Assembly (NCBI GenBank): GCA_964504345.1
Contig: CAZDDX010000003.1
Location: 62,001 to 126,000 of the forward strand
Direction: 5' to 3'
DNA from: CAMDTE01 sp964504345
Lineage (GTDB): Bacteria > Bacteroidota > Bacteroidia > Flavobacteriales > Schleiferiaceae
Length of the DNA: 64,000 bases
This document shows, in pieces, positions 50,373-57,830 of the stretch (position 1 is its first letter; the number at the start of each line of letters is the position of its first letter). The notes under the pieces were generated by a model, which did not search any database, had not been told where the DNA came from, and saw only the letters and a list, made by a program, of their open reading frames with translations. The position numbers and the translations under genes were made by a program.

Positions 50373-52262
50373 TTATTTGGGCGCCACCTCCACCGCCGGT
50401 GCGGTTTCGTCCGGCGCGTGGGTTACCGGTGGGGTCCACGTGTTGTTTTTGCGCTCCACATCCGCCATCCACTGGTGCGGATCCACCACCACTTGGGTGA
50501 TTTCTTCAGAAGAAATGCCCACCTGCAGCACGTAGGTGGGATGCGTCCAGTCCCAAGCGCGCACCACCGTCGGGACGGCTCTTCCGCCCGCTGATTTGCG
50601 GTTTTCCGGCTGTTTTTGGCTCAAAGAGAGCGGCACGTGGTACACGTACGTGGCTCCCGAACGCGTGTGCACCTCTACGTCAAACGGCATGGGAAAATTG
50701 CCCACCCGACGCAGCTGGATTCCGGTGGAACCCGCACCGAAGCGCTGCACCCCTTCTGCGGCGTAGTCAATGCCTTTGGTGGTGCCGGCCCAAAGAGCCA
50801 AGTACCAATCCAGCTCCATGCCGGATTTGCGCTCCGCCAATCGGATGATGTCCGACGGTTCCGGGTGTTTGAATTTCCAGTTTTCGTAGTAGGCCCGCAT
50901 CGTGGCCCAAAAAGCGTCTTCGCCCACAATGTTGCGCAGCTGCACCAAAAACAAGCTGCCCATGGAGTAGGACGCAATGGAATACGCAAAATTGACGTCG
51001 TAGAGGTCTGCCGGGGTGGTGAGGGGCTCTTGGGCCCCGCGTTTGCGCAGCGCCAAGTACCCGCGTAGGGAGCCGAGGTGCGGATTCAATTCGTATTTGC
51101 GCGTCAGCACGTTCATGACTTCGTCTTCCGCGAAGGTTGCAAAGCCCTCGTCCATCCAAGAGTAGGCCTGTTCGTTGGTGCCCAGCATTCCGTGGAACCA
51201 GGCGTGGCAGGTTTCGTGCGCAAAGAGCCCCAGAAATCCTTCGTAGTCGTCGCCTTGGGCCAACATGAGGGTGGCCATGGGGTACTCCATGCCGCCGTCA
51301 CCGCCTTGAATGACGCTGAACTGCGGGTAGGCGTAGGGGCCAAACTTCTCGGCCATGAAGGCAAAGAACAGCGGCGCATCCTGGGCCAGTCGGTCCCAAT
51401 GACGGCTGCTTTTGGCGTCTGGCAGGTGGTAGAATTGGAGGAGGGGACCGTTGGGAATTTGGATTTTCTTGTGGACAAACTCCGGATCTGCGGCCCAAAC
51501 AAAGTCGTGGACGTTTTCTGCTTCAAAGCGCCACCAGCGAACCTCTTTTTTGGCTTTGCGTGCTTTGGACGGAATGGGCTCGTTCACGATTGCCGGAACC
51601 TCCACGCCGGTAGCGCCCACTACGTAGGTTGCAGGCAGGCCAATGTTCACGTCAAATTTCCCAAAATCCCCATAAAACTCGCGTCCCACGTAGGGATCCG
51701 GGTGCCATCCGTGCCGGTCGTAGGCGGCCAATTTGGGGTACCATTGGGCCATGGAGTAGTCTACGCCCTCCTTGTTGTTGCGTCCGGACCGTCGGATTTG
51801 AACCGGAACTTGGCCGTCGAAATCCAGGGTTAATTCGGTAGTCTGCCCGGGCAGCAGCGGCTGAGCCAACACGGCGCGCAAGACGGTATTTTGGGTTTCA
51901 AAGTACAGATCGACGCCGTTTTGCTTGAGGTTGCTGACCGTTTGACGGCCCACTTCTTCCGGGCGAAGCTTGGAAATACGGTCCGTAACACGCTTGTCCG
52001 GGTCCGAAATGTTCCGGGACCGAACGTCCATCATGGATTCCGGCTGGAAGGCATTGAAGTACAGATGGTAATACACCTCCCGCAGGGTATCGGGGCTGTT
52101 GTTGGTGTACTTCAATCGTTCCCAGCCTGAAAAGTTGTGGTTTTCCGGATTTAACTGCACGGAAAGGGTGTAGTCCACGTGGTTCTGCCAGTACCCGTTT
52201 TGGGACTGTGCGGCGACGGGAAGAAGGGCGCACACGGCAGCCCAAAAGACCGATTTTTGCAT
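50373..52262 (-). CDS. Secreted M1-family metallopeptidase
   Basis: A 629-residue protein with a signal peptide (about 1-20, ending AAQSQ). An N-terminal beta-rich domain (about 25-230) precedes the M1 gluzincin catalytic domain. The zinc motif is HETCH, with the third ligand Glu 19 residues after the second His in SWMDEGFATFAEDE. The usual GAMEN motif reads DGGMEYP here. It should act as an aminopeptidase outside the cytoplasm. A TATCTTCG box, one base off consensus, ends 4 bases before its ATG. Confidence 0.93.
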   Translation of the reverse strand: MQKSVFWAAVCALLPVAAQSQNGYWQNHVDYTLSVQLNPENHNFSGWERLKYTNNSPDTLREVYYHLYFNAFQPESMMDVRSRNISDPDKRVTDRISKLRPEEVGRQTVSNLKQNGVDLYFETQNTVLRAVLAQPLLPGQTTELTLDFDGQVPVQIRRSGRNNKEGVDYSMAQWYPKLAAYDRHGWHPDPYVGREFYGDFGKFDVNIGLPATYVVGATGVEVPAIVNEPIPSKARKAKKEVRWWRFEAENVHDFVWAADPEFVHKKIQIPNGPLLQFYHLPDAKSSRHWDRLAQDAPLFFAFMAEKFGPYAYPQFSVIQGGDGGMEYPMATLMLAQGDDYEGFLGLFAHETCHAWFHGMLGTNEQAYSWMDEGFATFAEDEVMNVLTRKYELNPHLGSLRGYLALRKRGAQEPLTTPADLYDVNFAYSIASYSMGSLFLVQLRNIVGEDAFWATMRAYYENWKFKHPEPSDIIRLAERKSGMELDWYLALWAGTTKGIDYAAEGVQRFGAGSTGIQLRRVGNFPMPFDVEVHTRSGATYVYHVPLSLSQKQPENRKSAGGRAVPTVVRAWDWTHPTYVLQVGISSEEITQVVVDPHQWMADVERKNNTWTPPVTHAPDETAPAVEVAPK

Positions 52263-52266
52263 GCCC

Positions 52267-52274
52267 CGAAGATA
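52267..52274 (-). promoter_or_regulatory. Probable -7 element of the M1 gene (one mismatch)
   Basis: The minus strand reads TATCTTCG, one base off TAnnTTTG, and ends 4 bases before the ATG at 52262. Confidence 0.45.
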
Positions 52275-52315
52275 AGCGGTTCTGGGAAGATTCGCCGCGG
52301 CGGACGACGCTCCGC

Positions 52316-52876
52316 TTAGTGCAGATCGGTAAGTCGGTCGTTGGGGGGAAGGCCGATGGCGGTGGTTGCGGCTTCAATTCCTTGCCAGAAGTGAATTTTT
52401 TCCAGGACTGGGTTCAGGAGGTTGGTCATGACGCAGTAGGCGGTGAGGTGGTCTACATGCCCGTGGTGCCGGTGGTGTTCCTCCGGAGTTTGGATCAGTC
52501 GGGTCCGTTGCAGCCAACCCACCCAAACCGGCCGTTCACTGGCGCGCAGGTGGGACCACTTGTGAATGATGTTGGCGTTGGCGCTAAGCACCAAGCCAAA
52601 AACCCATTGCCACGAAATCGTGCCGGTGACCGCAAAGACCACAAGGGCAATGACAGCGCCCATAATATAGCTGTAGCGAGTTAGGTACCAGTAACTGCGC
52701 TGGGTCATTCGGTGCGGGTTGGCGTGGTGTAGGGTATTGATTTCCACCACGGTAGGACCCACCAAAGGCATGTCCGGTTTTCCATAACGGTCCATCCAAA
52801 AATGCACCACCCCCGTAAAGAAGTCTGCCAAGACATAAATGCCCAAAATTTGGGCCACTATCACCAAATATTCCAT
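52316..52876 (-). CDS. PEDS1/CarF-family lipid desaturase
   Basis: A 186-residue membrane protein matching the lipid desaturase (Kua/TMEM189/CarF) family. Known members desaturate plasmanylethanolamine to make the vinyl-ether bond of plasmalogens. The segments line up with human PEDS1 as I recall it: FFTGVVHFWMDRYG near the N-terminus, HHANPHRMTQRSYW, ANIIHKWSHL, then EEHHRHHGHVDHLTAYC and LNPVLEKIHFW. Most of the iron-binding histidines are kept; in the last cluster one His is shifted by a position. Several hydrophobic stretches fit a membrane enzyme. No ether-lipid gene is adjacent, so the substrate is not proven. Confidence 0.82.
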   Translation of the reverse strand: MEYLVIVAQILGIYVLADFFTGVVHFWMDRYGKPDMPLVGPTVVEINTLHHANPHRMTQRSYWYLTRYSYIMGAVIALVVFAVTGTISWQWVFGLVLSANANIIHKWSHLRASERPVWVGWLQRTRLIQTPEEHHRHHGHVDHLTAYCVMTNLLNPVLEKIHFWQGIEAATTAIGLPPNDRLTDLH

Positions 52877-52982
52877 CCAACCAAATTCCGAAATGGTTCT
52901 CGGGTGGCCGTGGCAGGATTTGCTGCAGAGACGATGAATTTTTGCACTTTGTGCAAAAAACCGTACCGCATTTTGGGGTGGT

Positions 52983-53828
52983 TTACAGCGCGTCTCCGGC
53001 CTCCAGGAGTCTAGGGCCTTTTTCGGTCTGGGTGAGTCGGCACCAAGTATTGACGCTGTCGTGCTCCAAGAAAAGGGTCCAATTTTCGTCCGCGGCGCGG
53101 TGCAGGATTTCCGATTTCTCTTCCAAAGTGATCAACGGGCGGGTGTCGTAGCCCATGACGTAGGGAAGGGGAATGTGCCCCACGGACGGTAGCAAATCGC
53201 CCATGTACAGCAGCTTGCCGCCTTGGTGCGGCAGTAGGGGAAGCATTTGGGCTTCGGTGTGGCCGTTGACCACGACGGCTTGAAAGCCCAAGGGGGTGTC
53301 TACCGTGCGCGCGCCTTCCGGGGTGTTGATGAATTTCAGTTGGCCGGATAAGTGCAAGGGGGCGATGTTTTCGTGCAGAAAGCTGGCCTTTTCGCGTGCG
53401 TTGGGCTTTGTGGCCCATTCCCAGTGGCGCGCATTGGACCAAAACGTGGCGTTGGGGAAGGCCGGAACCAGCAGTCCGTCCGCACGGCGTTCTACGGCAC
53501 CGCCCACGTGGTCAAAGTGCAGGTGGGTCAAGAAGACGTCGGTGATGTCCGAGCGGTGGTAACCGGCGGCAGCCAGGCTTCGGTCCATGGTGTCGTCCCC
53601 GTGCAGGTGGTAGTGGGAAAAGAATTTTTCGTCCTGTTTTTGGCCGATTCCGGTGTCCACCAGCGTGAGTCGGTCTCCGTCTTCCACCAACAGCAGGCGC
53701 ATGGACCACGTGCAGAGGTTGTTTTCGTCCGCGGGGTTGGTGCGCTGCCACAGGGATTTGGGGACCACGCCAAACATGGCGCCGCCGTCCAATTTGAAAA
53801 AGCCGGTGGGAATGGAAGTAATTTTCAT
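52983..53828 (-). CDS. MBL-fold metallohydrolase
   Basis: A 281-residue metallo-beta-lactamase-fold hydrolase. The metal motif HxHxDH is seen in LTHLHFDHVGGAVE near residue 110. Further ligands are likely in VNGHTEAQM and MGDLLPS, and the terminal His in LEHDSVN. The N-terminal segment with LLVEDGDRLTLVDTGIG is typical. Relatives include lactonases and other ester hydrolases; the substrate is unknown. It has no signal peptide. The end of tadA overlaps its start by four bases, so the two genes are coupled. Confidence 0.88.
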   Translation of the reverse strand: MKITSIPTGFFKLDGGAMFGVVPKSLWQRTNPADENNLCTWSMRLLLVEDGDRLTLVDTGIGQKQDEKFFSHYHLHGDDTMDRSLAAAGYHRSDITDVFLTHLHFDHVGGAVERRADGLLVPAFPNATFWSNARHWEWATKPNAREKASFLHENIAPLHLSGQLKFINTPEGARTVDTPLGFQAVVVNGHTEAQMLPLLPHQGGKLLYMGDLLPSVGHIPLPYVMGYDTRPLITLEEKSEILHRAADENWTLFLEHDSVNTWCRLTQTEKGPRLLEAGDAL

Positions 53829-54268
53829 CGTTTGGCTCGAAAAAATTCAGTCAGCAAATCCCCGCAAAGCTCGGCTTCTACGCCGCTGCGAATCTCGGTT
53901 TTGGGGTGAAATTTACCGCCTTGGGTTTGGAAACCGCGCTTGGCGTCTGAGGCCCCGTAGACCACGCGTCCAATTTGGGACCAGAACAAGGCGCCGCAGC
54001 ACATGGTGCACGGTTCCAAAGTGACGTACAGGGTGCAATCGATTAAGTATTTGGCGCCGAGGTAGTTGGCAGCAGCGGTGAGGGCTTGCATTTCGGCGTG
54101 CGCCGTAACGTCGATCAGGCGTTCGGTGAGGTTGTGTGCCCGGGCAATGATGCGGCCGTTGGCCACCACCACGGCACCCACAGGAACTTCGTCTTGTTCG
54201 TAGGCTTTTACGGCCTCTTTCAAGGCCTCGCGCATGAACAGCACATCGGGGTCAATCGGCGTCTCCAC
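53825..54268 (-). CDS. tadA: tRNA-specific adenosine deaminase TadA
   Basis: A 147-residue deaminase that makes inosine at tRNA wobble position 34. The zinc and catalytic residues are visible as HAEMQAL (His and proton-shuttle Glu) and TLEPCTMCCGA (the two Cys). The protein was placed at the GTG 54268 (VETPIDPD read as Met) because the exact -7 box TACCTTTG ends 4 bases upstream. The open frame continues 57 codons further but crosses into the divergent aspS gene and lacks family similarity. Confidence 0.93.
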   Translation of the reverse strand: METPIDPDVLFMREALKEAVKAYEQDEVPVGAVVVANGRIIARAHNLTERLIDVTAHAEMQALTAAANYLGAKYLIDCTLYVTLEPCTMCCGALFWSQIGRVVYGASDAKRGFQTQGGKFHPKTEIRSGVEAELCGDLLTEFFRAKR

Positions 54269-54272
54269 CCGC

Positions 54273-54280
54273 CAAAGGTA
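54273..54280 (-). promoter_or_regulatory. -7 promoter element of tadA
   Basis: The minus strand reads TACCTTTG, an exact TAnnTTTG, ending 4 bases before the GTG start at 54268. Confidence 0.7.
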
Positions 54281-54285
54281 ATCCG

Positions 54286-54293
54286 TACTTTTG
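54286..54293 (+). promoter_or_regulatory. -7 promoter element of aspS
   Basis: TACTTTTG matches TAnnTTTG and ends 5 bases before the aspS ATG. It is 5 bases from the tadA box on the other strand. Confidence 0.7.
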
Positions 54294-54298
54294 TGCCC

Positions 54299-56047
54299 AT
54301 GTACAGAACGCACACTTGCGGAGAACTTCGCGCGGCCCACATCGGGCAAACGGTTACCCTTTCGGGTTGGGTGCAACGCCGTCGGGATTTTGGCGGCATG
54401 ACCTTTGTGGACCTTCGGGACCGCTACGGCATCACCCAACTTTCCTTCAACGATTTAATCGACACTTCGCTGGTGGAGCAGGCGCGCGGACTGGGCCGGG
54501 AATTTGTGGTTCAGGCCGTGGGCACGGTTCTGGAGCGCGAGAACAAAAACCCCAATTTGGCCACCGGCGACGTGGAAATTCGGGTGACGGAATTGCGCAT
54601 TTTGAACGGCTCCAAAACGCCGCCATTCACCATTGAAGACGCCACCGACGGGGGCGAGGAGCTGCGCATGCAGTACCGCTATTTGGACCTTCGTCGCGCG
54701 CCCATTCGCAACAATTTATTGCTCCGCAATCGGGTGAATTTATTGGTTCGCAATTACTTGGCGGAACACGGTTTTGCGGACATCGAAACGCCCTTTTTGA
54801 TCAAATCCACGCCGGAAGGCGCTCGAGATTTTGTGGTTCCCAGCCGCTTGCACGCCGGAGAATTCTATGCCTTGCCGCAGTCGCCCCAAACGTTTAAGCA
54901 GTTGCTGATGGTGGGCGGCATGGACCGCTACTACCAAATTGTGCGCTGCTTCCGGGACGAGGATTTGCGCGCAGACCGCCAGCCGGAATTCACGCAGATC
55001 GACTGCGAAATGGCGTTTGTGGAGCAGGAAGACATTCTGAACATGTTCGAGGGCATGGTTCGTTCCGTGGTGAAGGACGTGCACGGACTGGAGTTGGGCG
55101 CGTTTCCCCGCATGACCTACGCCGACGCGATGCGCTTGTACGGAAACGACAAGCCGGACATTCGTTTTGGCATGACCTTCGTGGAACTTACGGACCGTGT
55201 ACAGGGCGTCGGATTCCCGGTGTTTGACGCCGCTGAACTGGTGGTGGGCATCAAAGTAGACGGCGCTGGAGCCTACACGCGCAAGCAGTTGGACGCGCTC
55301 ACGGATTACGTGAAGCGCCCGCAGTTGGGTATGTCCGGCATGATTTGGATGAAGGTGGACGAGAACGGTGTTCCCTCCTCTTCCGTCAACAAGTTTTTTG
55401 ACGAAGCCGCTTTGCGCGGATGGACGGAGGCTTTTGGCGCCGCACCGGGCGATTTGGTGTTGGTGCTGGCCGGTGCCGAAGCAAAAACCCGCAAAGCCTT
55501 GAGTGAGTTGCGTTTGCACGTGGCGGAAAACGAGGGCTTGCGCAAGCCCAACGAGTTTGCTCCTCTGTGGGTGCTGGACTTCCCGCTCTTGGAGTACAAC
55601 GAAGAGGCGGAGCGTTGGTTTGCCATGCACCACCCGTTCACCAGCCCCAAGCCGGAGGACATTCCATTGTTGGACACGAACCCCGACGCCGTGCGCGCCA
55701 ACGCTTACGATATCGTGTTGAACGGCAATGAGATCGGGGGCGGTTCCATCCGCATCCACGACCGCGCCGTCCAAGAGCGCATGTTTGCACTTCTCGGTTT
55801 CACGCCGGAGGAAGCCCAAGAACAGTTTGGATTCTTGCTGAATGCGTTTGAATACGGCGCACCCCCGCACGGCGGCATTGCCTTTGGCTTCGATCGTTTG
55901 GTATCCCTTTTGGGCGGAGATGAGGTCATTCGTGACTATATTGCCTTCCCCAAAAACAACGCCGGACGGGACGTCATGATTGATGCGCCCAGCCCCATCG
56001 ACGCCAAGCAATTGACGGAGTTGCATTTGGGGATAAAACCGGAATAA
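54299..56047 (+). CDS. aspS: Aspartyl-tRNA synthetase, class II
   Basis: A 582-residue bacterial-type AspRS. The N-terminal OB fold (SGWVQRRRDFGGMTFVDLRD) binds the anticodon. The catalytic core has motif 1 in IETPFLIKSTPEGARDFVVP, motif 2 FRDEDLRADRQPEFTQ, the bacterial GAD insertion (about 280-410) and motif 3 GIAFGFDRLVSLLGG. The start at 54299 (MYRTHTCGEL) fits the family and the -7 box 5 bases upstream. The start codons of tadA and aspS are 30 bases apart. The ClC gene begins right after the stop. Confidence 0.97.
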   Translation: MYRTHTCGELRAAHIGQTVTLSGWVQRRRDFGGMTFVDLRDRYGITQLSFNDLIDTSLVEQARGLGREFVVQAVGTVLERENKNPNLATGDVEIRVTELRILNGSKTPPFTIEDATDGGEELRMQYRYLDLRRAPIRNNLLLRNRVNLLVRNYLAEHGFADIETPFLIKSTPEGARDFVVPSRLHAGEFYALPQSPQTFKQLLMVGGMDRYYQIVRCFRDEDLRADRQPEFTQIDCEMAFVEQEDILNMFEGMVRSVVKDVHGLELGAFPRMTYADAMRLYGNDKPDIRFGMTFVELTDRVQGVGFPVFDAAELVVGIKVDGAGAYTRKQLDALTDYVKRPQLGMSGMIWMKVDENGVPSSSVNKFFDEAALRGWTEAFGAAPGDLVLVLAGAEAKTRKALSELRLHVAENEGLRKPNEFAPLWVLDFPLLEYNEEAERWFAMHHPFTSPKPEDIPLLDTNPDAVRANAYDIVLNGNEIGGGSIRIHDRAVQERMFALLGFTPEEAQEQFGFLLNAFEYGAPPHGGIAFGFDRLVSLLGGDEVIRDYIAFPKNNAGRDVMIDAPSPIDAKQLTELHLGIKPE

Positions 56048-57829
56048 ATGATTCGAAAACTTCAACAAGCGGCTTTTCTTGGACTGGACCGCTTTTTGGA
56101 GTGGAAAGACAAACACCTGGACGCCAGCACGTTCATGGTGGCATTGGCCATCGCAACGGGCCTGATTTCTGGTTTGGCAGCGGTTTCGCTGAAGAACTTT
56201 GCCCACAGCGTCAAGGAGTTTGTGGTTGCCGAGCGCTTGGAAGACGTTTACCAGGTCTATTACTTTTTGTTTCCACTGCTCGGCATTTTGGCGGTGGTGG
56301 CTTTGCGTCGATTTTTGGCGTGGCGCGTGGGCGAGGGCATTCCCATGGCCCTAGAATCCATTGCCAAACACGGCGGAATCATTCCCCGTTCTCGGATGTA
56401 CACCTCCTTTGTGGCGAGTGGGCTGACCGTCGGTTTTGGCGGCTCGGTGGGATTGGAGGGGCCGGCCGTTGGAACGGGCTCCGCCATTGGATCCAACCTG
56501 GGAAGGTGGTTTCGGCTCGATTTCAAGCAACGCATCTTGTTGATTTCATGCGCCACGGCCGGTGCGCTGTCCAGCATCTTTGGAACGCCCATTGCGGCAA
56601 TCGTTTTTACGTTGGAGGTGTTTAGCTTGGACCTGACACTCAGTGCATTGGTTCCTTTGTTGATGGCGTCCGCCACCGGGGCCATCACCGGCTTGCTCGT
56701 CTCCGACGGCGCCTCGCTGTTTGCAGTGGAGGGCATTGGTGAATTCAATCCAGCCTTCTTGCCTTACTACGCTGGAATGGGCCTAATCACGGCGCTTACG
56801 GCCGTTTTGATCAAACGCATACACAAGTTCTCCGCGCAAGCCTTGAAAACGTGGGATCGGCCTTGGTCGAAAGCACTTTGGGGCGGTTTGGGATTGGGCG
56901 CGTTGATTTACGCCGTTCCACCGTTGTACGGTGAGGGATTTGGGGCCATCCAGTCGGCCCTGCAAGGAGACGTTTCGGGCTTGTTGGGGCAAAGTTTGTT
57001 TCCCTGGAGCGACGCCACTCCTTGGACGGTGATCGGACTTTTGGTGGGGCTCTTGGCCTTGAAATCTTTGGCCGCCGGACTCACGTTGCACGCCGGAGGG
57101 GTGGGCGGGTTGTTTGCGCCCAGTTTGTTTGTGGGGGCGGTAGCGGGTCTTGCTTATGTCTTGTTTTTGAAGCAATTGGGGGTTGAGGTTCCCGTAGTAC
57201 ACTTTGTCTTGGTGGCCATGGCCGGGGTAATGGCCGGGGTGATGCACGCGCCCCTGACCGCAGCGTTTTTGATCACGGAGGTCTCCGGAGGCTACCCCTT
57301 GATTTTGCCCCTGCTGATTGTAGCTGCCCTGTCGTTCTTCGTGGCCCGCAGGTGGAGTCCCCACAGCATTTATACGGAGGGATTGGCGGAAACCGGAGGG
57401 CTTTGGACCTCCAACCGAGACCAGCAAATTTTGGGGTTATTGGACTGGGAGGACCTCATAGACTCCACCATTCCAGTGGTAGTACCGACGGCCACTTTAG
57501 ACGACGCCGAACGCGCCATGGTGGAGGGTCAAAAGAGTTTTGTAGCCGTTGTTCAAGACGGAAGATTGGTGGGAACCTTTGCTTGGGGAGACGTGCGCCG
57601 CAGCCAAGGCGCCCCCAAACGACCCACCACCGTAGCGGAGATCATGAGCAAACAATCGGCGCTGTTGGACGTTTCTAAAGGGCTCGCGTTTGTTGTGAAT
57701 GCAGCAGAAAAGTCGGATCTGTGGTATCTTCCGCTCGCAGAAAACGGCCAGTGGCGCGGGTTCATCTCCAAAGCCAAGTTATTTGCCGCCTACCGAAGTA
57801 AGCTAAAAGAAATTTCGCAAGATGCTTGA
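56048..57829 (+). CDS. ClC-family chloride channel/antiporter with CBS domains
   Basis: A 593-residue ClC protein with about ten or more membrane helices (residues 30-430) and a C-terminal pair of CBS domains (about 465-590). The selectivity-filter segments are GSVGLEGPAVGTG (with the gating Glu of the GxEGP motif) and GGVGGLFAPSLFVGA (GxFxP). The internal proton-glutamate position of H+/Cl- exchangers appears to be Val here (IVFTLEVFS), as in ClC channels, so a channel-like or uncoupled mode is possible. It starts directly after aspS with no gap. Confidence 0.93.
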   Translation: MIRKLQQAAFLGLDRFLEWKDKHLDASTFMVALAIATGLISGLAAVSLKNFAHSVKEFVVAERLEDVYQVYYFLFPLLGILAVVALRRFLAWRVGEGIPMALESIAKHGGIIPRSRMYTSFVASGLTVGFGGSVGLEGPAVGTGSAIGSNLGRWFRLDFKQRILLISCATAGALSSIFGTPIAAIVFTLEVFSLDLTLSALVPLLMASATGAITGLLVSDGASLFAVEGIGEFNPAFLPYYAGMGLITALTAVLIKRIHKFSAQALKTWDRPWSKALWGGLGLGALIYAVPPLYGEGFGAIQSALQGDVSGLLGQSLFPWSDATPWTVIGLLVGLLALKSLAAGLTLHAGGVGGLFAPSLFVGAVAGLAYVLFLKQLGVEVPVVHFVLVAMAGVMAGVMHAPLTAAFLITEVSGGYPLILPLLIVAALSFFVARRWSPHSIYTEGLAETGGLWTSNRDQQILGLLDWEDLIDSTIPVVVPTATLDDAERAMVEGQKSFVAVVQDGRLVGTFAWGDVRRSQGAPKRPTTVAEIMSKQSALLDVSKGLAFVVNAAEKSDLWYLPLAENGQWRGFISKAKLFAAYRSKLKEISQDA

Positions 57830-57830
57830 T

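Noticed and set aside
50364..50384. GCGCCC/GGGCGC hairpin between rnr and the M1 gene as a terminator
   Set aside because: It lacks a T run on either side and overlaps the end of the M1 coding region.
54740..56206. A 488-codon minus-strand frame
   Set aside because: It is antisense to aspS, which has all three class II motifs; the frame is open only through codon-bias mirroring in GC-rich DNA.
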